Below, one piece after another: positions 34,224 to 44,155 of a stretch of DNA of 64,000 nucleotides. Under the pieces are notes generated by a model. The model saw only the letters and a list, made by a program, of their open reading frames with translations, searched no databases and was not told where the DNA came from. Made by a program: the position numbers and the translations under genes. Location: contig ML677334.1 of NCBI GenBank assembly GCA_007922305.1, positions 54,891,780 to 54,955,779 on the forward strand, in the 5' to 3' direction. The DNA comes from Dermatemys mawii. Its lineage: Eukaryota; Chordata; Testudines; Dermatemydidae. The first letter of the stretch is position 1. Each line of letters opens with the position of its first letter.

Positions 34224-34417
34224 TAAAACCGACGAGGAGTCTAGTGGCACCTTAAAGACTAACAGATTTATTTGGGCATAAGCTTTCATGCATAAAAACC
34301 CCACTTCTTCAGATACTCACAAAAGCTTATGCCCAAATAAATCTGTTAGTCTTTAAGGTGCCACTGAACTCCTCATTGTTTTCGTGGATACAGACTAACA
34401 CGGCTACCCCTCTCATA
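34224..34417 (+). mobile_element. short palindromic Penelope-like element copy
   Basis: Two inverted arms of about 55 bp (34231-34286 and 34322-34374) share 'ggcaccttaaagactaacag' and 'atttatttgggcataagctt' against their reverse complements. A short spacer with 'cttcttcagata' separates them. The right end 'gatacagactaacacggcta' is the Penelope-like 3' terminus. An 8-bp direct repeat 'tcttggaa' flanks it (34216-34223 and 34418-34425). Such head-to-head minimal copies are a known outcome of Penelope-like retrotransposition. Confidence 0.8.
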
Positions 34418-34425
34418 TCTTGGAA

Positions 34426-35285
34426 CGTAACAATGAGGATCCTATTACGGGTGTCTGGGAGAAGTGAAAGGCTATAGGTGTAATGAAATGCAGTAGGTTA
34501 GGGATTGGGAAGTGGCCTAAAATTAGCAGAGAAATCTGTATTTCTGGGGCAGCATCAGTTAAGACAGAAGGAGGTAGAAATTGGGCAGAATAAAGAGAAA
34601 TGGTATCCCAGAGAGAGTTTTGGTTGGTTTATCACAGCTAAAGGGAGGACAAAGTATTCATTAGAAACAGAATAATGTGTAAAATAATCACAATTTTGGT
34701 ATAATGGGGTAATTTTTTTGAACATTACATTCTTAGGGAGCTACACTCACAGCTCTTAATTTTGTTAACTGGAGTAGAGTCTGAAACTCCATACATACTA
34801 CACTGAAACATCCCCCAATAGCATATACACGCAGAAATCAAAATAGATAGAGAAACTGGATGTGAAAGCTTGAATGTAGCAGCATACGTTGTCTAGCAGT
34901 CAGCGTGGGGATAATGGCATAAAGAATGAGCAAGCTCAGAATGTCTATGAGTTTGATATTAGTTCTGCCCCTCTGCTGGAGACAGAGTATAGAATTTAAT
35001 TCTGTATCAGGAGATAAAAAAAGCATGTAGAGACAAGGTGTGACTGTGTATGATTTCACCTTCCTAATATAAATCATTTAGGAACAGCAACTGAAACTGA
35101 AAAAGATGGATCTAGCTAATTATTTCTGCCTAGTTCAGGGTAAAATCCCATTACAAAGGTTTCTGTCTGGATCTCGTCTTCCCCCATGGCACACACAATA
35201 TAAATTAATTAGGGTTATACGACAAGAAAGAGTCCAGCCAATCAGAAGGCCAGGAAGTGACATGTTATCCTTTCCAAATGACATT
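34426..35285. other. unassigned sequence
   Basis: No repeat or gene is recognised. Confidence 0.5.
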
Positions 35286-35301
35286 GAAATCTTTATTGCC
35301 A

Positions 35302-35376
35302 CTCTGGGCCCTATCCTGCTCCCACTCAAGTCAGTAGCAAAACTACTTTTGACTTCAGTGGGAGCAGGGTTTGGCC
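35302..35376. repeat. old short palindromic interspersed repeat
   Basis: 'gggccctatcctgctcccac' is followed by 'tcaagtcagtagcaaaac', then 'gacttcagtgggagcagggt' and 'ttggccc'. The two halves are inverted copies of about 30 bp. It is the same kind as at 3.8 kb. Confidence 0.6.
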
Positions 35377-35769
35377 CTTTGTTTCCAGTTCTTATGTGAA
35401 ATTGCAGGCTACTGTCTTACAGAAGGATTGCAGAACACAAAGGTTTTAGAAGTTAGCTATGATACTCTCTAAAACATGTAGGGCACAGGAAAGTACTATA
35501 ACTATAAACATGAGGGAACTTTCTGTTTTGTCTTTTGCTCCTTACACAGCATACCTAGCAGGAAGGAACCATGCAGGCAGGGCGAGGTTGAAAGAACTAT
35601 TTTTGCTAATCATTTAGAACCTGTAATGCCTAGCCAAACATATACACTGCAGAGTTCTGGTGCCTTCTGAAATATGGAACATAGTGAGCACCCCTTGAGG
35701 GCTCACATGTTATTTAAAGGGAAACTACCCTTATACACTACATCCACAATAATCAACTCTTTGTTCATC

Positions 35770-36554
35770 TGTCAGGATTGCCTCCCCACTCTGAACTCTA
35801 GGGTACAGATGTGGGGACCCGCATGAAAAAAGAAATAACCCCCACAAGCTTATTTTACCAGCTTGGGTTAAAATGTTTTTCCCCAGAACACAAATTCTTC
35901 TGTATCTGGACCTGGTACGCTGCCACCACCCAAACTAGGTCTAGGATAGTTTGGGAACCCTTCTTTCCCTTTCCACTAACCCCCCAAACTTCTTCCTTCC
36001 CTGGGAAGCTTGAGAGAAAAAAACCCCAAACCTCGCCTGATCCTGCGAGACGTGCCCGATCCAAAACCAGGATCTTACACAATGAAAAACAAGCAGTCAG
36101 CTTCTTAAAAGAAAGATTTTAATAAAAGAAAAAGAGAAAGGAATAAATCCCTTATAACCATCAATAGAACAGCATCTACCATAATCAACAAAAGGATTCA
36201 GAAACCAAACCTCTCCCCCAAGGCAATTTTCTCCCACAGTTGATATCTCTACTGAAGTTTACAATATCAAGAAGCACCCAGCCAACACTCACCACTGAGA
36301 ACTCTCCAAGTGATAAAGAGAAGGTAAACTTACTGACTACAATACTTAATAGAATCTTATAGTTATAGTGAAAGACATAGCTGTGCTCCCCCCATAGCCG
36401 AGGTAAACAGAGAGAGACCCAGAGAGAAACTGAAACTTAAAATCCTTTGTCTCCTGAGGAATTTCTCATTGGTCAGTTGTCCACCTCTCAGGTTACCTTT
36501 AGCTTAACCCCTTACAGGTAAACACTAATTCTAGGCTACTTCACACTTATGACA
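35770..36554 (-). mobile_element. solo LTR (785 bp), perfect 5-bp TSD
   Basis: It runs 'tgtcaggattgcctcccc' to 'cacacttatgaca' and is flanked by perfect 'tcatc' repeats (35765-35769 and 36555-36559). It belongs to the same family as the LTR at 42,181-42,971, which lies in opposite orientation. Reverse-complemented, it starts TGTCATAAG and contains 'gagaggtggacaactgacca' and 'aacccaagctggtaaaataa'. The ORFs at 35.8-36.1 kb on both strands lie within the LTR and are not genes. No internal retroviral or Gypsy genes remain. Confidence 0.9.
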
Positions 36555-36703
36555 TCATCTCTATCATCCAGTCACTAGAACAGCATAAGTGTCTGTTATG
36601 GGACCTTCGTTTTATTCTGTGTTTGTACAGTGCTTAGCACAATGAGCTCTTGGTCCATGAGTGGTGTTCCTAGGTGCTACTGCAGTACACCTCAGTACAT
36701 TGG

Positions 36704-37667
36704 GGCCGGTTTTGTTCAATGTCTCGATTAATGATCTGGAGAATGGTGTGAATGCACCCTCAGCAAGTTTGCAGATGACACTAAACTGGGAGGAGTGGTA
36801 GATATGCTAGAAGGTAGGGATAGGATACAGAGGGACCCAGACAAATTAGAAGATTGGGCCAAAAGAAATCTGATGAGGTTCAACAAGGACAAGTGCAAAG
36901 TCCTGCACTTACAATGGAAGAATCCCAAGCACTGCTACAGACTAGGGACCAAATGGCTAGGCAGCAGTTCTGCAGAAAAGGATGTAGAGGTTACAGTGGA
37001 TGAGAAGCTGGATATGAGTCAACAGTGTGCCCTTGTTGCCAAGAAGGCTAACGGCGTTTTAGGTTGTATATGTAGGAGCATTTCCAGCAGATTGAGGGAT
37101 GTGATAATTCCCCTCTATTTGGCGTTGGTGAGGCCTCATTTGGAGTACTGTATTTTGGGCCCCGCACTACAAGAAGGATGTGGATAAATTGGAAAGAGTC
37201 TAGTGGAGGGCAGCAAAAATGATTAGGGGGCTGGAACACATGACTTATGAGGAGAGGCTGAGGGAATGGGGATTGTTTGGTCTTCAGAAGAGAAGAATGA
37301 GGGGGGATTTGATAGCTGCTTTCATCTACCTGAAAGGGAGTTCCAAAGAGGATGGACCTAGAGTGTTCTCAGTGGTACCAGATGACTGAACAAGGAGTAA
37401 TGGTCTCAAGTTGCAGAGGGGAAGGTTTAGGTTGAATAGCAGGAAAATCTTTTTCTCTAGGAGGGTGGCGAAATATTGGAATGGGTTACGTAGGGAGGTG
37501 GTGGAATCTCCTTCCTTAGAGGTGTTCGAGGTCATGCTTGACAAAGCCCTGGCTGGGATGATTTAGTTGGGGATTGGTCCTGCTTTGAGCAGGGGGTTGG
37601 ACTAGATGACCTCCTGAGGTCCTTTCCAACCCTGATATTGTATGATTCTATGATGCTATGATTCAAA
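36704..37667 (+). mobile_element. CR1 LINE, 3' ~960 bp with microsatellite tail
   Basis: It covers the end of the RT domain, the C-terminal ORF2 region and the 3' end: 'ggactagatgacctcctgag', 'gtcctttccaaccctgatat', then the terminal 'gattctatgat' repeats. The 5' border at about 36704 is a truncation. This subfamily has the bird-like 'cctttccaaccctg' end, unlike the 'cccttctgacctta' end of the copies at 1.4 and 59.4 kb. Confidence 0.95.
36720..37187 (+). pseudogene. CR1 reverse transcriptase C-terminal remnant
   Basis: Near the start the frame gives the RT active-site motif FADDTKLGG (about 36770-36796) with both catalytic aspartates kept. It continues DKLEDWAKRNLMRFNKDKCKVL, then SSRLRDVIIPLYLALVRPHLEYC, which are CR1 landmarks. 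A frame break before 36770 and loss of the frame after 'GPALQEGCG' show it is inactive. The N-terminal endonuclease and most of RT are absent because of 5' truncation. Confidence 0.9.
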
Positions 37668-39869
37668 TAAAGAATACTACAGATGCCGGAAGGAGTTATT
37701 AGTTTTAAAGCTTAAGCAGAAGAGCTTCATACTTAGAATGTTCTGGCAGTGCAAAGGAACCTTACAACAGGTAATGGGTGTAAAAGGGCCTTATGGAAAT
37801 AAAAATCTGGCATCATGGCTTCTAAAAAAGGAGCGTGGAATATCCATTGCATCAAGTATATTATACATTTTCCAAAAGAGATCACCTGGTCACACCTGGT
37901 GATAACAGTTTAATCTAATCCCTCTGTTAGATTACCATGACATTTATCTATTGAGCTCCCACTCCTTCACTCAGGCTAAATCCTAAACCCTTTAGTTGTC
38001 CACTTTGTGTTTATTCACTCCATAAGAACTGAGTGCAGACAGAGTAAGGGCCTCAAGATTTGGTGCACTGAAGAGAGAAGGAGTTTAGCAATGAAATTCC
38101 ACTCCAAAGTTACCAGGCCCTAATTTCCCACCCACTGGTTCCCTGGTGCAGCAAAATCCAAACACAGGCAAAAGTCAGCTGTCCAGCAGAGTCCTTGACT
38201 GGCAAAGTGTCAGCATAGTGACATTCTCCTCCCTGTGACTGACCCCAGAGCACTTCACCTGAGGCAGGAGACATGCTCATGGCTCCCTGTGCCCCAGTGA
38301 TCCCAGGCTGTTGAAACAGCCCCTGAGGACATAGGCATCTTGTGTAAATTAGGGGAATCCGGAACCTGCCCAGCACCCAGAGAGCCTCAGGATTGAGAGT
38401 TGACCTTTTCACCTCTCCTCAGGAGTGCAGAGTGCACCTGCAGCTAACCAGATATATACCAATCATAAGTTAGCTAAGGACTGATACTGCAAGGCACTCA
38501 GAACCTCCCAGGAGGAGCTGAGCACCCTCCATTCTCACAGAAATCAATGGGAAATAAGGGAGCTTAACTGGTTGCAAAACCAGGCTCCTAATAGTACTCA
38601 TGTGACTTTTTCCTATTGGATCCATTTCTGCTCCCCTTCCCCTTTGCCTGTATTATGTATCATTTAGATCATACACTCATTGGGGCATGGAACTTCCTTT
38701 CTTTTACATCTGTAAAGTGCTATTCACACCTAGGAATTTGCACAAATACCTACATTAAATTAAAATGAATTGGCAAAAATAAACGTGTCCTCTGAAAATA
38801 CATTGCAAAATTGTGTATTTTAGGGGTTTTAGACCGTTCTCTAAAGTGTCGTGCTCTGGTTGTGTTGGGTAGAGGCATAAGACTAAATGGAGCACTGATC
38901 TGCAATCTTTTGTATAGCCCAGGATGCAAATGGATTTTAGGAAGCTGCATTCTCCAAGGTCCCAGCCCAGCTCATGCTTAACTTTAAGCATCTAACTAAT
39001 CCCATTGATTTCAGTTGGACTGCTCATATGTACAGAATAAAGCGTGTGCTTAAATGCTTTACTGGATGAGGGCCCAAAAGATTAGAACTTTATAAAAGTG
39101 CCTGCGATCTTTAAAATGACAAAATGGATCTAAGAACAAGGGAGAAAAATATTAATGACTATGTAGAAACGTGACAATAAAAAAAAAAGAAACATTAAGT
39201 CCCACATGACCATGTGAACATTAAGTATCAAAGGATAATGAAAAGCTAATTAAAATTTTAAAGGAGCTGTTGTAGGAAAACAAATGCAGAGAGATTTTCT
39301 GTTCACCTACCCAAAGTAGAAATCAGTCAAGGAGAAAGTTAGAACACAATGGTACAGGAAATGAAAATGAAGAGATGAGAGAGGATTCCCCTCCCCACAC
39401 ACACACTTTAAATGAGGTATTGACTAAGTGTTTCAAACCGAGCCTTGAAAGAGGAGACAAAGTTAACTACAGATCAGCCTGTGTCAGGATCAGTAAAGCC
39501 AATAGAAAAAATTACCTAAGGAAACTCAAATCTAGGACACATCCAAGCCTGGGAGAAAGTGATGCTGGGTGTTAAAATCCTTTGGAAAAAAATCTATGAT
39601 TTACTATCAAAATGCAAGCCAGTTCTTGGAAAACAATCAACTACTACGTACAATGCAGCACACAAAATATAGGAGAGTGACATATACCTCTGAAAATATC
39701 ACGCTCCAGCCTTGCATCCATGACATGAAAAACAATGCAAATTATACAGAGGATTGTTCCCTACGCAACACTAATGTACCTAAAGGAGACAGACACTGAG
39801 CATGGACAAATGCTGTATTGAGAATAGAAGAGCTAACCCCTTAAACTTTTGAGTAGGTTGCCTTGTATG
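37668..39869. other. unassigned sequence with short old repeats
   Basis: At 38,970-39,075 lies another 'cattgatttcagttgg' / 'cttaaatgctttactgga' old repeat of the kind at 54.2 kb. The rest, including 38.1-38.4 kb, is not assigned. Confidence 0.45.
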
Positions 39870-40150
39870 GCAGAGGGATATGGTTACAGTGGAGTTTTGG
39901 ACAGCCCATGATAAAGTGCCACCTGACAGTCTGCTACTGAAGCTAAAAGCAGCAGGAGCTCAGAATAGAAGAGAGGAGAAGATAAAAAACACAGCTGAAA
40001 AACAATGTCACGCTGTAGAGAAGTGCTGAGTGGGGCCCCCGCAGAGACCACTGCGTGGACCTTTAAGGATTTTGTGTTCGCATGATTAACTAAGATGAAG
40101 AGGCCAGCTGCAAACTTTAATTTCCTGATGACACAAAGGGCCATGAACAA
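39870..40150 (+). pseudogene. very degenerate LINE RT (CR1-like)
   Basis: Conceptual translation in shifting frames gives FWTAHDKVPPDSLLLKL, recalling the CR1 RT motif FDTVPHDLLLEKL. This is followed by LSGAPAETTAWTFKDF (compare SGVPQGS) and a weak FADD-like region (FLMTQRA). The order and spacing fit RT blocks, but the frame is broken several times. It is older than the other CR1 copies here. Confidence 0.4.
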
Positions 40151-40551
40151 TATATATACAGGATTTGAATTTGTAATGGCACTGGGCTAATACATAGCAA
40201 AGGCTATTCAGTGTAGACAAGAATGCTGCTCGAGGTTAGTGGTGGTACTTCATAACCAGTGAACACTGTTTTTCAGCTAATTTTACAAACTATCTCAGAA
40301 TGGCAAAGCCAAAAAAAGAGGGAAGCAAATAATGAAAAATCATTTGCTACTCTCAGTGGGCACATCCCACAACTGATTAGGGAAATTATTACAAGAAAGC
40401 ACCCTAATTTAAGGAGGGGGGAGTCACTTTTGGATTACACTGCTGCATTGAACCACTGAACGAAATGGGGAAGGTGGAGAAATTAAAACAGCAGCTTCAC
40501 ACATTGCTCACTCCTATAAATACTGGGACAGATACTGGCCCTGATATTTTC

Positions 40552-40850
40552 TTCTCTGGGCATGTTTACATGGGAACTGGTAGGTGTAAATTCCAGCTGC
40601 AGGAGACATACCCTCACTAGCTCTGATGATGTTAGTACACTGAAAACAGAAGTGTAGCTACAGAGGCACGAGCAGCAGGCGGGGCTAGATACCTCACGTT
40701 CATACCTATGGTCTAGATGGGATTGAATTCTGATGCTCACATCTGTGCTTCTATGTTTAGTGCACTAGCTCAATCAGACCTAGTGTGGGTATGTCTCCTT
40801 GAGCTGGATTCACATTTTCCAGCTCTTGTGTAGAAATTCCCTTTGCGCTT
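40552..40850. mobile_element. possible decayed Harbinger-like MITE
   Basis: The left side 'tgggcatgtttacatgg' and right side 'gtgtgggtatgtctcc' resemble inverted Harbinger tips of the 'gggtatgtctaca' type seen elsewhere in this window. No TSD can be defined. Confidence 0.35.
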
Positions 40851-41164
40851 CTGTATAGACTTAGCCAGCTTCCTGGAGATTCCTGGAATCTTGCTGGAAT
40901 GGACTGGAACATTGCTCCATTCTGTCAGTTCCCAGCAGCTAGAAAGGCCCTTTGGCGGCGTTCAGCCAGGCATATGTTTGAGCAATGCTGATGCTGTTCT
41001 ATCTCGTGTTGCAGGCCAAACTGGCCCTCAGCAGACCTGGGAATTGGGGGAGCATAAAAATGGCTTAACGCTACACTGCCTGCCCATCATACTAGTCCTG
41101 CTGAGTGGGGAGGCCAGGCAGACCAAACGGTCTGAGGCACTAAATTGTAACAAGTACACAGTGA

Positions 41165-41370
41165 TCCTCTTCAGCGGCATTTCAGCAGAGACTTCTCCTC
41201 AGCAGCATTTCAGCAGCAGCTCCTCCCCTCTTCGGCGGTATTTCAGCAGAGACTCCTCCTGAGTGGCCTCCTGTGCTCTTCCAATTCTGTTCTGTCCTCG
41301 GCGGCTGGTCATTTTTTTGGCTTCGCCGCCTAGGGTGGCAAAAAACCTGAGACCGCTCCTGCTGTGCATA
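41165..41370. mobile_element. decayed hAT-like element with short tandem repeats
   Basis: Three diverged units of 'gcggcatttcagcagagact' plus 'cctcctc' occur at 41168-41262. They are followed by 'cttcgccgcctagggtggca' and the end 'gagaccgctcctg', which I recall as the end of a turtle hAT family. The left tip is missing. Confidence 0.5.
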
Positions 41371-42175
41371 TATTTATTTATAAAATTACAAGAGTGGTGC
41401 TTAATATGTACTTATTGAGCCATTCACCTTGGATTACTTGTTCTCTCCAATAATGGGCCAGATTCAGAAGCTATTATAAACCCAGATGCAGAAAGCTTGC
41501 TGGGAGAAATTGGATGTGGCACAATGTGGCCACAATTTTACCTTACCTTGGGGCTAGAGGTTAGGCTGTGCAGCTCAAAAAGCTAGTGCAGTTGCCTAGC
41601 AAGGGGGCATGGCTGGACTGGTCAATTCAGCATGTTCCTTCAGAGCATCTTCCGGTGGTGCTCCTATGAATCTTCAGCCAGAAACTAAATCAGCTCCTTC
41701 TGTCAGAAAACCCAGAGGGAGGACTTCAGCAGCTGTGGTACCAAGGCTTCCAGGCTCTTAGGACCCAATCAGCTTGCTAGGCAGGCTGCCAAAGAGCCTG
41801 GAGTCTAGAAACCCTTTAACTGGGCTGCTGAGGAGTTAGGTGAAGAAACTGGCCGGAAATCCTTCCTGGGTGCCACTGTGAGATCAAACCCTCTCTGGGG
41901 GTCAATTTTGTTGAATCTGCTTTCGGTGATGGAAAAACATTCTGTCAGAGAATTCCTGACTGGCTCTAGTAATCACACTGTGTATGTCGGTAGCCGCTCA
42001 AAACGGGATGGTATGCGCTGTATTTATTCAGGCTATTTTTGTACAATGAGAAACACATGGACTTAAGGAAGGAAGTATCCAAGCTACCTAGAAATGCAGT
42101 GGTAACTAAATCAGAGGCCAAACTACGATAGATAGGAGAGGTGAGTCAATCATTTTTGAAAGACACTTGAAAATG
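41371..42175. other. unassigned sequence
   Basis: No repeat or gene is recognised. Confidence 0.5.
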
Positions 42176-42180
42176 ACAGT

Positions 42181-42971
42181 TGTCATAAGTATGAAGTAGC
42201 CTAGAATTAGTGTTTACTTGTAAGTGGTTAAGCTAAAGGTAACCTGAGAGGTGGACAACTGACCAATGAGAAATTCATCAGGAGACAAAGGATTTTGAGT
42301 TTCAGTTTCTCTTTGGCTCTCTTCTCTGTTCAACTCGACTATGGGATGAACCACACAGCTATTTCTTTCACTGTAACTATAAGTTTCTATAAAGTACTGT
42401 AGTCAGTAAGTTTACCTTCTTTTTATCACTTGGAGGGTTCTCAGGGGTGAGTGTTGGCTGGGTGCTTCTTGATATTGTAAGCTTCAGCAGAGATATCAAC
42501 AGTGGGAGAAAGTTGCCTCAGGGGAGAGGTTTGGTTTCTGAATCCTTTTGTTGATTATGGTAGATGCTGTTCTATTGATGGTTATAAGGGATTTATTCTT
42601 TTCTTTTTTTCCTTTTTTCTTTTATTAAAATCTTTCTTTTAAGAATCTGACTGCTTGTTTTCCATTGTGTAAGATCCTGGTTTTGGATTGGGCACGTCTC
42701 GCAGGAGCAGGCGAGGTTTTTTTTTTTTTTCCTCTCAAGCGTCCCAGGGAAGGAAGAAGTTTGGGGGTTTAGGGGAAAGGGAAAGAAGGGTTCCAAACTA
42801 CCCTAGACTTAGTTTGGTGGTGGCATCTACTAAGTCCAGACACAGAAGTTGTGTTCTGGGGAAAAACATTTTAACCCAAGCTGGTAAAATAAGCTTGAGG
42901 GGTTAGTTCTTTTTTCATGCGGGTCCCCACATCTGTACCCTAGAGTTCAGAGTGGGGAGGCAATCTTGACA
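42181..42971 (+). mobile_element. solo LTR (791 bp), same family as 35,770-36,554
   Basis: It starts TGTCATAAGTATG and ends 'ggcaatcttgaca'. Flanks 'acagt' and 'gcagt' are a 5-bp duplication with one change. A TATA-like 'ctataaag' at about 42388-42395 and 'ttttattaaaatc' at about 42619-42631 fit a promoter and a polyadenylation region in plus orientation. A poly-T run (42718-42730) replaces a shorter tract in the other copy. No internal coding region is present. Confidence 0.85.
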
Positions 42972-42976
42972 GCAGT

Positions 42977-43289
42977 CTTCCTCTGAAACTGGGCAAGAAG
43001 AGAGTGTAAGAAATGATACATAGAAGGTGAAACTCACCTCTACTCAGAGAGCCATTACGAGTTCTAATTTCCATTTAAATCCCACTTAACCTGGGTCAGA
43101 TTTAAGTGACGTGCATTCCTTGTGCTGGCTCTCTGAAGAGAGCTGAACTTCCCCCAGAATTCATAGCTTCAGCAGAGCTTAAATGTTAGGCTTCACGACA
43201 GTTACAGTATCTTAAGCTAGTATCCTACCTGCCTGGCCAAACTTCAATATGAGATTAAGAACTAATGCTCACAAATATTGCCCTGCAAA
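42977..43289. other. unassigned sequence
   Basis: About 300 bp with no recognised feature. Confidence 0.5.
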
Positions 43290-44155
43290 TTAAAATATAA
43301 ATAACCCCAAATATACATACAATATGATGGGGGCTAATTTAGCTACAACTAATCAGGAAAAAGATCTTGGAGTCATCATGGATAGTTCTTTGAAGACATC
43401 CACGCAGTGTGCAGCAGCAGTCAAAAAAGCAAACTGAATGTTAGGAATCATTAAAAAATTGAGAGAGAATAAGATGGACAATATCTTAGCACCCTTATAT
43501 AAATCCATGGTGTGTCCATATCTTGAATACTGCATACAGATGTGGTCTCCTCATCTCAAAAAAGATGTACTGGCATTAGAAAAGGTTCAGAGAAAGGCAA
43601 CTAAAATGATTAGGGGATTGGAAAAGGTCCCATATGAGGAGAGAGTAAAGAGGCTAGGACTTTTTTAGCTTGGAAAAGAGGAGACTAAGGGGGGATATGA
43701 TAGAGGTATATAATGTCATGAGTGGTGTGGAGAAAGTGAATAAGGAAATGTTATTTACTTGTTTCCATAATATAAGAACGAGGGGCCACTAAATGAAATT
43801 AATAGGCAGCAAGTTTAAAACAAATAAAATTAAGTTTTTCTTCACACAGCACACAGTCAACCTGTGGAACTCCTTGCCTGAGGAGGTTGTAAAGGCTAGG
43901 GCTATAACAGGGTTTAAAAGAGAACTGGATAAGTGCATGAAGTCTGTTAATGCCTATTAGCCAGGATAGGTAAAGAATGGTGTCCCTAGCCTCTGTTTTT
44001 CAGAGGGGGGTGATGGATGGCAGGAGAGAGATAATTTGATCATTAACTGTTAGGTTCACTCACTCTGGGGCACCTGGCATTGGCCACTGTTGGCAGACAG
44101 GATACTGGGCTGGATGGACCTTTGGTCTGCCCCAGTACGGCCATTCTTATGGTCA
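43290..44155 (+). mobile_element. CR1 LINE fragment, 3' ~860 bp
   Basis: CR1 landmarks run in order: 'gatcttggagtcatcatgga', 'ccatatcttgaatactgcat', 'aaaatgattaggggattgga', 'ggggggatatgatagaggta', 'gaactccttgcctgaggagg', 'ctattagccaggatag' and the tail 'tgccccagtacggccattct'. A plus-strand frame at 43438-43668 still reads YKSMVCPYLEYC and KVQRKATKMIRGLEKV, from the ORF2 C-terminus. It belongs to the same subfamily as the copy at 16.5-18.3 kb. Confidence 0.95.

Noticed and set aside
35770..42971. A single provirus with LTRs at 35.8 and 42.2 kb
   Set aside because: The LTRs are in opposite orientation, each has its own target duplication, and no gag, pol or env remnant lies between them.
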